DNA of 11,186 bases from contig PMKK01000116.1 of assembly GCA_003157715.1 (NCBI GenBank), forward strand, positions 1 to 11,186, written 5' to 3'. Positions within the stretch are counted from its first letter, which is position 1, and every line of letters starts with the position of its first letter. The translations under genes were made by a program, and so were the position numbers. This DNA comes from Actinomycetota bacterium (lineage in GTDB: Bacteria > Actinomycetota > Thermoleophilia > UBA2241). Positions 5,514 through 11,186 of the stretch are shown one piece after another. Under the pieces are notes generated by a model that worked only from the letters and a program-made list of their open reading frames with translations, ran no database searches and was not told the DNA's origin.

Positions 5514-6584
5514 ATGGTCTCGCGCAAGACGATCGCTCGCATGAGCCTCTACCGGCGGCTCCTCATATCGCTGCGCGACGACGGCACGAGCCACGTCTTC
5601 TCTCACCAGCTCGCCAAGCTCGCCGGCCTCACGGCGGCCCAGGTGCGCCGCGACTTCATGTCGATCGGCTACTCGGGCAGCCCTACGCGCGGCTACGAGG
5701 TCGGCAAGTGCATCGACAGCATCGGCGGCTTTCTCGACGGCCCTCGCCGCCAGGACGTCGCTCTGGTCGGCGCCGGCAAGCTCGGCCGCTCGATCATCTC
5801 CCACTTCAGCGGCCGCCGCCCCAAGCTTGCCATCGTCGCCGCCTTCGACGACGACCCGGCCAAGGCCGAGGGCCGCATCGACGGCTGCCGCTGCTTTCCG
5901 GTCGACATCATGGAGTCGACCGTGCGCGACCTCGGCATCCAGATCGCCATCGTGGCCACGCCGCCGGCCGCCGCCCAGAAGGCCACCGACGCCCTCGTGC
6001 GCGCCGGCGTGCGCAGCATCGTGAGCTTCGCCGCCACGCCGTTGCAGGCGCCCGAGGGTGTCTCGATCATCGACATGGACATCACCGCCGCCCTCGAGAC
6101 GGCCGCCTACATCGCCCGCGAGACGCCGGCGACCACGGCCGCCGAGGCGGAAGCCGACGTCGACAAGTCCGCCGCCCCGCTGCTGCGCCAGCTCGACACG
6201 CTGCTCGCCGGCAACGAGGTCAAGCTCGACGAGCTGGCCCGCCGCATCGGCGCCCAGATCGTCTCGAGCGACTCGTGTCCGCAGCGCACCGTCGAAAAGA
6301 TCTACGCCGGCGACCGGGTCAGCGACCTGTTGAACGAAGCCTCCGACCGCACCCTGCTGGTGACCAACCTCATGAGCCTGCAGATGATCCGCGTCGCCGA
6401 GCTCATGGACGTGCCGGCGATCTGCTTCGTGAACGGCGTCTGTCCCGAGCCCGACATCGTCGCCAAGGCCGACAGCACCGGCACCACGCTGCTGGTCTCG
6501 CCGATCGGTGTCTTCGAGACCTGCGGCCTCATCTACCAGTCCCTCGCCGCCGCTCCGGCGGCCGCCCCCGCCGCGCGCGCTTGA
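5514..6584 (+). CDS. rex: Rex redox-sensing repressor fused to a C-terminal DRTGG domain
   Basis: A 356-residue two-part protein. Residues 1-80 form the Rex winged-helix DNA-binding domain (LAKLAGLTAAQVRRDFMSIG, then YEVGKCIDSIGGFL). Residues 81-203 form the NAD(H)-binding Rossmann domain with GAGKLG at 86-91 and FDDDP at 111-115. Rex proteins normally end near residue 210-220. Here an Ala/Glu/Asp-rich linker (about 204-220) leads into a DRTGG domain (about 222-345; VKLDELARRI, YAGDRVSDLL, LLVTNLMSLQMIRVAELMDV, FETCGLIY), then an Ala/Pro tail. Rex represses fermentative and respiratory genes and is released from DNA by NADH. The DRTGG domain occurs in HPr kinase and other proteins, and its ligand is not generally known. 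First gene of the operon, with a Rex operator 50 nt upstream, so probably autoregulated. The Rex half is certain, the role of the fused domain unknown. Confidence 0.93.
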   Translation: MVSRKTIARMSLYRRLLISLRDDGTSHVFSHQLAKLAGLTAAQVRRDFMSIGYSGSPTRGYEVGKCIDSIGGFLDGPRRQDVALVGAGKLGRSIISHFSGRRPKLAIVAAFDDDPAKAEGRIDGCRCFPVDIMESTVRDLGIQIAIVATPPAAAQKATDALVRAGVRSIVSFAATPLQAPEGVSIIDMDITAALETAAYIARETPATTAAEAEADVDKSAAPLLRQLDTLLAGNEVKLDELARRIGAQIVSSDSCPQRTVEKIYAGDRVSDLLNEASDRTLLVTNLMSLQMIRVAELMDVPAICFVNGVCPEPDIVAKADSTGTTLLVSPIGVFETCGLIYQSLAAAPAAAPAARA

Positions 6585-6592
6585 CCGATCTC

Positions 6593-8146
6593 ATGGAGCA
6601 TGTGAAGTACGACATCGTCGGTGGCGACTACAGCGAGGCGGGCGCCGCGTCGCGCGCCATCAAGGCGCACCTCAAGGCCATCGGGGCTCGCTCCGACGCC
6701 ATCCGGCGCGCCATGATCGCCGCCTACGAAGCCGAGATGAACGTGGTCATCCACGCCCGCCGCGGACGCCTCGAGGCGGCCATCGACGACCACCACATCG
6801 ACGTCGACGTGATCGACGAAGGCCCCGGCATCCCCGACATCGAGCGCGCCCTCACGCCGGGTTTCTCGACGGCCTCCCCCGAAGCCCGCGCGCTGGGCTT
6901 CGGCGCCGGCCTGGGCCTGCCCAACATCCGCCGCAACTCAGACAGCTTTTCCCTGGAGAGCGAGGTCGACAAGGGCACCACCGTGCGCTTCAGCGTGCTG
7001 CTGCACCCCGAACCGGTCGCCGGCGGCGCCCCGCTGTCGCTGGCCGTGAACGCCGGGCTCTGCCGCGACTGCCGACGCTGCCTCGCGGCCTGTCCCACCG
7101 GCGCCCTCCGCGTGCGCGCGGGCGTGCCGCAAGTGATCGACCACCTCTGCATCGACTGCACCTGCTGCATCGCGGCCTGCGAGGCCGGCGCCCTGGGCCT
7201 CGCCGAGACGGCCCCCGACGCCGAGCGCCTCGGCGCCGTGCCGCTGGCGGTGCCGCCGGCCTTCCTGGCCGGGTTCGGCGAGCGCGTCACCGCCGACTGC
7301 GTGCGCGACGCGCTCGCCGACTCCGGCTTTGCCGAAGTCTGCTCGGTCGACGGCTGCGAGACCGCCCTGCGCGCCGAGGTCGCCGCCGACGCGGCGGCAA
7401 GCGACCGGCCGCGGCCTGTACTTTCGCCCGCCTGCCCGTCGGTCGTGGCCCTGATCGAACTGCGGTTCCCGTCGCTGCTTGCCCATCTGGCGCCGTTCGC
7501 CTCGCCCTGGGAGTCTCTCGCCACGACGACCGGCAGCGACACCGTCTATGTCGTGTCGTGCCCGGGTCAGCGCAGCGCGCTGGCCGCTCGCGGCATCGAC
7601 GCCGCCCGCCGCGCGATCGAGCCCGCCCTGCTGCGCGACCTCGTGCTGGCGCATCTCGCCGGCCACCGCAGCGAAGCGCCGGCACCGATCGTCACGACCG
7701 CCGCCGCCGACGGGCCGCTACGCGTGACCGGCATCGATCATGTCATCGCCGTGCTCGAACAGATCGAAGACGGGCTGCTGACCGCCCCGGCGGCGATCGA
7801 GCTCTACGTCTGCGACGGCGGCTGCTTCGGTTCGCCGCTGCTGGCCGACGACCCGTTCCTCGCCGCGGCCCGGACGCCCGCCGCCGCGACGCTCGGCGAC
7901 ACCTCACCCCCGCCTGCCGTGGCAGCCCCGCGCCAGGCGTTCGCGGCACGCCCCGGCATTCGGCTCGACGCCGACATGGCCAAAGCCATCGAGAAGCTCG
8001 GCCGCCTCGACGCGCTACGGCGCGAGCTGCCCGGCAAGGACTGCGGTGCGTGCGGCGCACCGACCTGCGCGGCACTTGCCGAGGACGTCGTCCTCGGCCG
8101 CGCCGAGGTCGTCTTGTGCCCGTACCGTTCCACCGACGGAGGCTGA
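6593..8146 (+). CDS. RsbW-like ATPase fused to 2x[4Fe-4S] ferredoxin, HydS-like domain and C-terminal Fe-S domain
   Basis: A 517-residue cytoplasmic protein. Residues 1-137 are a GHKL/anti-sigma-factor-type ATPase (YEAEMNVVIH with Asn50; DEGPGIPD 75-82; GFGAGLGLPN 102-111). Residues 155-200 hold two [4Fe-4S] motifs (C157, C160, C163, C167; C186, C189, C192, C196). Residues about 215-430 are a shortened [FeFe]-hydrogenase large-subunit-like domain. It keeps single cysteines aligned with the four cysteine ligands of the H-cluster cubane (C281 in SPACP, C323 in VSCPGQ, C407 and C411 in CDGGC). It has Ala280 where catalytic HydA has the proton-shuttle Cys, and no Lys after C323. Residues 484-509 are a C-x2-C-x4-C-x16-C Fe-S domain. 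It resembles sensory HydS more than a working hydrogenase. ATG 6593 lies 8 nt after rex; TTG at 6581, overlapping the rex stop, is a less likely start. Function inferred: electron or H2 sensing coupled to an ATP-dependent switch. Confidence 0.85.
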   Translation: MEHVKYDIVGGDYSEAGAASRAIKAHLKAIGARSDAIRRAMIAAYEAEMNVVIHARRGRLEAAIDDHHIDVDVIDEGPGIPDIERALTPGFSTASPEARALGFGAGLGLPNIRRNSDSFSLESEVDKGTTVRFSVLLHPEPVAGGAPLSLAVNAGLCRDCRRCLAACPTGALRVRAGVPQVIDHLCIDCTCCIAACEAGALGLAETAPDAERLGAVPLAVPPAFLAGFGERVTADCVRDALADSGFAEVCSVDGCETALRAEVAADAAASDRPRPVLSPACPSVVALIELRFPSLLAHLAPFASPWESLATTTGSDTVYVVSCPGQRSALAARGIDAARRAIEPALLRDLVLAHLAGHRSEAPAPIVTTAAADGPLRVTGIDHVIAVLEQIEDGLLTAPAAIELYVCDGGCFGSPLLADDPFLAAARTPAAATLGDTSPPPAVAAPRQAFAARPGIRLDADMAKAIEKLGRLDALRRELPGKDCGACGAPTCAALAEDVVLGRAEVVLCPYRSTDGG

Positions 8147-8152
8147 CAGAAG

Positions 8153-8509
8153 ATGAAGCTTGAGAGCATCGCTCGCGAACTCGACCTCACGGACCTGACG
8201 CCCGCCCTCGCCGGCGCGGCGGCGGCCGAGGTCACGGCAGGCTACGCCTCCGACCTGCTTTCGGACGTCCTTGCCAACGCCCCCGAGGGCGGCGTCCTCG
8301 TCACCCTGCAGGTACACCTGAACGTGGTCGCCGTGGCCAGCCACGCCGAGCTTTGCGCGGTCGTCTTTACCTCGGGCCGCGCGCCCGACCCCGAGATCGT
8401 CGCCAAGGCGATGGCCGAGGGCCTGCACCTCTACGGCACCGACGCCGACACGTTCGAGACCGTCGGCCGCCTGTTCGCCCTGGGCGTGAAGAGCGGCCGT
8501 GACGTCTGA
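8153..8509 (+). CDS. Stand-alone DRTGG-domain protein
   Basis: A 118-residue protein made only of a DRTGG domain. It starts MKLESIARELDL and continues AGYASDLLSDVLANAPEGGV, with DPEIVAKAMAEGLHLYGTDADTFETVGRL near the end. It is recognisably related to residues 235-345 of the Rex fusion (shared VKL/MKL start, YAG..SDLL, PDIVAKA and FET positions) but has lost several of the conserved polar residues, so the two are diverged paralogues. Proteins of this kind accompany HydABC-type hydrogenase operons in anaerobes. Their biochemical role is unknown, and nucleotide or small-molecule binding is the usual guess. ATG lies 6 nt after the previous gene, with GGAGG 12 nt and AGAAG directly upstream. Its end overlaps the PHP gene by 11 nt if that gene starts at GTG 8499. 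Confidence 0.8.
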   Translation: MKLESIARELDLTDLTPALAGAAAAEVTAGYASDLLSDVLANAPEGGVLVTLQVHLNVVAVASHAELCAVVFTSGRAPDPEIVAKAMAEGLHLYGTDADTFETVGRLFALGVKSGRDV

Positions 8510-9254
8510 CCCCTTCATGACCGTACGCGCCGACCTGCACGTTCACACGGCGCTGTCGCCGTGCGGCGACGACGAGATGTCGCCGCCGGCGATCGTCGAC
8601 GCCGCCCTGGCGGCGGGCCTCGGCCTGATCGCCGTGTGCGACCACAACGCCGCCGGCAACACCGGCGCCGTCGGCGAGGCTGCCGGCAGCCGCCTGAGCG
8701 TCATCTCCGGCATCGAGATCACCACGGCCGAGGAAGTCCACGTCGTCGGGCTCTTCCCCACCGTGACGGCCGCCGCCAACGCGGCCGACGAGGTGCGCGA
8801 GACGCTGCCGGTGGCCGACGACGACTACACGCGCTTCTTCGGCGAGCAGTACCTCATGAGCGCCGACGGCACGGTCTACGGCCGCGAGCCTCGGGCGCTG
8901 GCGCTGGCCACCTCGCTGGGACTGGACGAGACCGTCGAGCTGATCAGGCGCTATGGCGGCCTGGTCATCGCGGCGCACATCGACCGGCCGACCTTCGGCG
9001 TCATCGCGCAGCTCGGCTTCTTTCCGCGCGAGGCGGGTTTCGACGCCGTCGAGCTGTCGCGTCACGCGCCGGCCGGCTCGCCGGCGACCGACGGCTACGC
9101 CGCTTACGGGCTGCCGATCGTGCGCTCCTCGGACAGCCACTACCTCGAGGACGTGGGCTGCGTCGCCTCCGAGTTCGGGCTGGCGGCGCCGACGTTCCGC
9201 GAGCTCGTGCTCGCCCTCAAGCACCGCGAAGGCAGGGTCCTGGCCGATGCATGA
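8499..9254 (+). CDS. PHP-domain metal-dependent phosphoesterase
   Basis: A 251-residue PHP protein of the trinuclear-metal phosphoesterase family. The ligands are visible: His14-x-His16 (DLHVHT), Asp48-His49 (CDHN), Glu73 (GIEIT), His81 (EVHVVG), His160 (AAHIDRP) and Asp212-x-His214 (SDSHYLEDVG), so it should be catalytically competent. Family members hydrolyse nucleotide phosphates, 3'-5' nucleic-acid ends or histidinol phosphate; a stand-alone PHP of this size most resembles the TrpH/YciV group. The substrate here is unknown. The start is uncertain: GTG 8499 overlaps the DRTGG gene by 11 nt, while ATG 8517 would give a protein six residues shorter, and neither has a strong ribosome binding site, so coupling to the gene before is likely. 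The end overlaps the next gene by 8 nt. The context suggests it makes or destroys a phosphate-bearing signal. Confidence 0.87.
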   Translation: MTSDPFMTVRADLHVHTALSPCGDDEMSPPAIVDAALAAGLGLIAVCDHNAAGNTGAVGEAAGSRLSVISGIEITTAEEVHVVGLFPTVTAAANAADEVRETLPVADDDYTRFFGEQYLMSADGTVYGREPRALALATSLGLDETVELIRRYGGLVIAAHIDRPTFGVIAQLGFFPREAGFDAVELSRHAPAGSPATDGYAAYGLPIVRSSDSHYLEDVGCVASEFGLAAPTFRELVLALKHREGRVLADA

Positions 9255-9924
9255 CCTGTCACTGTATGTCCTGGAGATGATCGAGAACTCGCTGCGGGCC
9301 GGCGCCGGCAAGGTCGCCGTGCACGTCTGGATCGAAGCGCCGCGCGACGAGCTGTCGATCGTGGTCGAAGACGACGGTCCCGGCCTTGACGTGAGCGTCG
9401 AGCAGGCGACCGACCCCTTCTACACGACCAAGGCCGGCAAGCGGACCGGCCTCGGACTGCCGCTCTTTCGCGAGGCGGCAGAGGCGGCCGGCGGCCACCT
9501 CACGCTGCACCGTTCGCGCGATCTGGGCGGCGTCGCGATCGACGCCGTCATGGTGCTCTCGCACGTCGACCGCCCGCCGCTGGGCGACGTCGTGGAGACC
9601 GTGGCCGTGATGGCGGCCACCAACCCCCAGGCCGACCTGAGCCTCGAAGTCGGCGCCGGCGCCGACACCTGCCTGGCCACGGGCGCCGAGCTCGCCGCCG
9701 GCGCACCCGTCGCGCGCCGCTGCGCGGCGCTGCTGGCCGGCGCCGACTCGGCCCCGGCAAGAGTCGACGCCCGACCGGTCTCGACCACCCATCCGGCGCG
9801 AAACACCGACCCGACCCTGACCACCGATCCGGTGCGAGACACCGACCCGACCATGACCAGCGATCCGATCCCGACAGTGGACGGCACCTGTGATGACAAC
9901 AAGCTGCAAAGGAGCGTGGGATGA
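9247..9924 (+). CDS. GHKL-type ATP-binding protein (histidine-kinase-like ATPase) with repeat tail
   Basis: A 225-residue protein. Residues 1-108 form a GHKL ATPase fold: EMIENSLRAGA with Asn14 (N box), EDDGPGL at 41-47 (G1), DPFYTTKAGKRTGLGLP at 56-72 (ATP lid and G2). There is no phosphoacceptor histidine domain or sensor domain, so it is not a classical sensor kinase; it resembles the small ATPases of hydrogenase operons. Residues 109-165 form a second conserved part beginning PPLGDVVETVAVM. Residues about 168-219 are a low-complexity tail with TDP-rich repeats, made by a 36-nt tandem duplication, and are probably dispensable. ATG 9247 overlaps the PHP stop by 8 nt, and the TGA overlaps the next ATG as ATGA. 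Second ATPase of the operon. Role inferred: an ATP-dependent partner in signalling or in assembly of the hydrogenase. Confidence 0.83.
   Translation: MHDLSLYVLEMIENSLRAGAGKVAVHVWIEAPRDELSIVVEDDGPGLDVSVEQATDPFYTTKAGKRTGLGLPLFREAAEAAGGHLTLHRSRDLGGVAIDAVMVLSHVDRPPLGDVVETVAVMAATNPQADLSLEVGAGADTCLATGAELAAGAPVARRCAALLAGADSAPARVDARPVSTTHPARNTDPTLTTDPVRDTDPTMTSDPIPTVDGTCDDNKLQRSVG
9783..9870 (+). repeat. 36-nt tandem repeat (about 2.4 copies) in the tail of the ATPase gene
   Basis: Units at 9783-9818 and 9819-9854 differ at only a few bases, and a partial third begins at 9855 (gaccagcgatccg). Each unit encodes 12 residues of a T-T-x-P-x-R-x-TDPT pattern. The unit length is a multiple of three, so the frame is kept. 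Within each unit, gac/acc-rich sub-repeats are also visible. Confidence 0.85.
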
Positions 9925-10451
9925 CTGAAGTCCTCCAACAGTGCGTTTGCGAGGAGGCGACAGAGGAAGAGCTGCTCGCCCGCCTCGACGAGGTGATCGC
10001 GAGTTACAAGGACAAGCCCGGGGCACTGATCCCCGTCCTGCAGCTCGCCCAGGGCATCTTCGGCTACCTGCCGGTGGTCGCCCTCAAGCACGTCGCCCTG
10101 AAGATGGGCAAGCCCTACAGCGAAGTGGCCGGCGTGGTCGGCTTCTACTCGTTCTTCTCGCGCGTGCCGCGCGGCAAGCACGTCATCCGGGTCTGTCTGG
10201 GGACGGCCTGCTACGTGCGCGGCGGCGTGGCCGTGCTCGACGCCTTGAAGAAGGACCTCGGCGTCGACGTCGGCGAGACCACCGACGACCGCCAGTTCTC
10301 GCTCGAGGTCGGACGCTGCTTCGGCGCCTGCGGCCTCGCTCCCGTGATCATGATCGACGACGACGTGCATCATCGCGTCAAGCCCAAGCGGATCGGCGCC
10401 ATTCTGGGCGAGTACGCCGCCGAGCCCGTCACAGCAGAGAGGAGTGCCTGA
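9921..10451 (+). CDS. hydC: NuoE/HydC-type [2Fe-2S] subunit of NAD-linked hydrogenase or dehydrogenase
   Basis: A 176-residue subunit with the NuoE architecture: an N-terminal helical part (about 12-78, ending YSEVAGVVGFYSFF) and a thioredoxin-like [2Fe-2S] domain with C92-x4-C97 (CLGTAC) and C133-x3-C137 (CFGAC). It is about the usual length of this family. It should carry electrons next to the flavin subunit that oxidises or reduces NAD(H). In HydABC-type bifurcating hydrogenases this is HydC. The same fold also serves complex I, formate dehydrogenase and NADP-reducing hydrogenase, and the catalytic subunit lies beyond the window, so the symbol is inferred from context. AGGAG about 7 nt upstream supports the ATG, which overlaps the previous stop as ATGA. 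Confidence 0.9.
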   Translation: MTEVLQQCVCEEATEEELLARLDEVIASYKDKPGALIPVLQLAQGIFGYLPVVALKHVALKMGKPYSEVAGVVGFYSFFSRVPRGKHVIRVCLGTACYVRGGVAVLDALKKDLGVDVGETTDDRQFSLEVGRCFGACGLAPVIMIDDDVHHRVKPKRIGAILGEYAAEPVTAERSA

Positions 10452-10455
10452 CGCC

Positions 10456-10827
10456 ATGGTAGAGAAGATCAAGAGTGCCGCCGACCTCAAGGCGATGGCC
10501 GGCAGGGCGAAGGCCTCGGTCGAGCTGCGCGAAGGGACCAAGGACGTCCAGGTCACGGTCCACATGGGCACCTGCGGCATCGCCGCCGGAGCGCGCGGCG
10601 TAGCCGCCGCCTTCATGCGCGAGCTGGCCGCCGCCGGCGTCGACAACGTCACGCTGCGGCAGTCGGGCTGCGCCGGGCTCTGCGAGCAGGAGCCGATGGT
10701 CACCGTGCGCGACGCGAGCGACACGCCCTACCGGTACGGGCTGCTCGACGACGCCAAGGTCAAGACGATCGTCACGCAGCACCTCGCCGGCGGCAAGCCG
10801 GTCGACGCGCTGCTGATCGGATCGTAG
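10456..10827 (+). CDS. Small thioredoxin-like (2Fe-2S) ferredoxin-domain protein
   Basis: A 123-residue protein. After a helical start (LKAMAGRAKASVELREG) comes a thioredoxin-like ferredoxin domain with VHMGTCGIAAGARGV (Cys40) and SGCAGLCEQEPMV (Cys72, Cys76). This is the small partner often found between NuoE- and NuoF-type genes in anaerobes. Only three cysteines are present in the whole protein; the position four to five residues before Cys40, a Cys in NuoE-type domains, is Val35/His36 here. A normal four-cysteine [2Fe-2S] site is therefore not complete within one chain. ATG 10456 is chosen, with AGGAG at 10440-10444 about 11 nt upstream; an in-frame GTG at 10444 lies inside that ribosome binding site. 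Starts 4 nt after hydC. Role: probable electron-transfer or assembly partner of the flavin subunit. Confidence 0.82.
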   Translation: MVEKIKSAADLKAMAGRAKASVELREGTKDVQVTVHMGTCGIAAGARGVAAAFMRELAAAGVDNVTLRQSGCAGLCEQEPMVTVRDASDTPYRYGLLDDAKVKTIVTQHLAGGKPVDALLIGS

Positions 10828-10858
10828 AAGCTCTCGAGGACTACTAAAGGAAGCGGAT

Positions 10859-11186
10859 ATGGAGCAGTTCAGAAGCCACGTCCTCGTCTGCACGGGTGGT
10901 GGGTGCATCGCATCCGGCGCTCTGGCGGTCAGCGCCGCCTTCGATGAGGAGTTAAAGAACAAGGGTCTGGCCGACGAGGTCCAGGTCGTCGAGACGGGCT
11001 GCCTGGGGCCGTGCGCCGTGGGCCCGGTCGCGCTCGTCTACCCGGACGGCGTCTTCTACCAGAACATCAAGGTGCCCGACGTCGCTGAGATCGTCGAGGA
11101 GCACCTGCTCAAGGGCCGCATCGTGACGCGCCTCGTGAGCCATGCGCCCGGCACCGACAAGACGACCGCCGAGATGCACGACGTCG
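10859..11186 (+). CDS. hydB: NuoF/HydB-type flavin subunit, N-terminal part (cut by window end)
   Basis: The first 109 residues of a gene that continues past the window. They form the N-terminal thioredoxin-like [2Fe-2S] domain with C11-x4-C16 (CTGGGC) and C48-x3-C52 (CLGPC), followed by YPDGVFYQNIKVPDVAEIVE and EEHLLKGRIVTRLV, which are typical of the segment leading into the NAD/FMN domain of bacterial HydB/NuoF proteins of anaerobes. The extra N-terminal [2Fe-2S] domain is characteristic of the hydrogenase and formate-dehydrogenase types rather than plain complex-I NuoF. The ATG at 10859 has AAAGGAAG about 6 nt upstream. It starts 31 nt after the previous gene, the widest gap in the operon. 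Expected role: FMN- and NAD-binding subunit of the bifurcating complex. The catalytic HydA should follow. Confidence 0.87.
   Translation, partial: MEQFRSHVLVCTGGGCIASGALAVSAAFDEELKNKGLADEVQVVETGCLGPCAVGPVALVYPDGVFYQNIKVPDVAEIVEEHLLKGRIVTRLVSHAPGTDKTTAEMHDV

Noticed and set aside
5708..6592. Upstream extension of the HydS-like fusion frame across the rex gene
   Set aside because: The frame is open but translates to Arg/His/Pro-rich sequence and overlaps almost the whole of rex. Homology begins at the ATG at 6593.
6593..8146. Catalytic [FeFe] hydrogenase
   Set aside because: The domain is far shorter than HydA, and the proton-shuttle Cys and the diiron-site Lys are replaced. A sensory or regulatory role fits better.
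6508..8163. 551-codon plus-strand frame overlapping the HydS-like gene
   Set aside because: Almost pure Arg/Pro/Gly/Ala composition. It is a +1 shadow of the motif-rich frame.

Overview
The window comes from a strongly G+C-rich bacterial chromosome (roughly two thirds G+C or more by eye, with third positions almost all G or C). The gene set points to an anaerobic, fermentative or syntrophic bacterium: the right half is the leading part of a locus for a multisubunit, NAD-linked, HydABC-type electron-bifurcating [FeFe] hydrogenase, with a Rex redox regulator at its head. I cannot fix the phylum. No RNA genes, insertion sequences or CRISPR arrays were seen.

Left half (4-3659, minus strand): a four-gene run read in the order hot-dog acyl-CoA thioesterase, rhomboid protease with an N-terminal zinc-binding domain, M24 metallopeptidase (Xaa-Pro peptidase type), metallo-beta-lactamase-fold hydrolase. 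The first two genes overlap by ATGA and the others lie 42 and 15 nt apart. The run probably starts at a promoter almost touching the thioesterase ATG (leaderless-like). A G+C-rich hairpin at 3824-3864 separates it from a class-III PLP aminotransferase (4-aminobutyrate aminotransferase type, 3913-5187, minus). These genes look like ordinary housekeeping or catabolic functions, but two of them carry in-frame tandem-repeat expansions.

A 326-nt divergent intergenic region (5188-5513) holds the control signals. The most convincing is an 18-nt near-perfect Rex operator (5447-5464) overlapping the -10 and start-site region of a promoter with a consensus -35. A perfect 12-nt palindrome abuts it.

Right half (5514 to the window end, plus strand): a tightly packed operon, genes overlapping or 4-31 nt apart, encoding (1) Rex fused to a DRTGG domain; (2) an RsbW-like ATPase domain fused to a 2x[4Fe-4S] ferredoxin, a reduced HydA-like (HydS-like) domain and a C-terminal four-cysteine Fe-S domain; (3) a stand-alone DRTGG protein; (4) a PHP phosphoesterase; (5) a second GHKL ATPase with a repeat-bearing tail; (6) a NuoE/HydC-type [2Fe-2S] subunit; (7) a small thioredoxin-like [2Fe-2S] protein; and (8) the N-terminus of a NuoF/HydB-type subunit, cut by the window end. 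Genes 6-8 are electron-transfer components. Genes 1-5 look like a redox/H2-responsive signalling module whose mechanism is, to my knowledge, not established. The two gene fusions, the two DRTGG paralogues and the Rex site at the head make it the most interesting part of the window.
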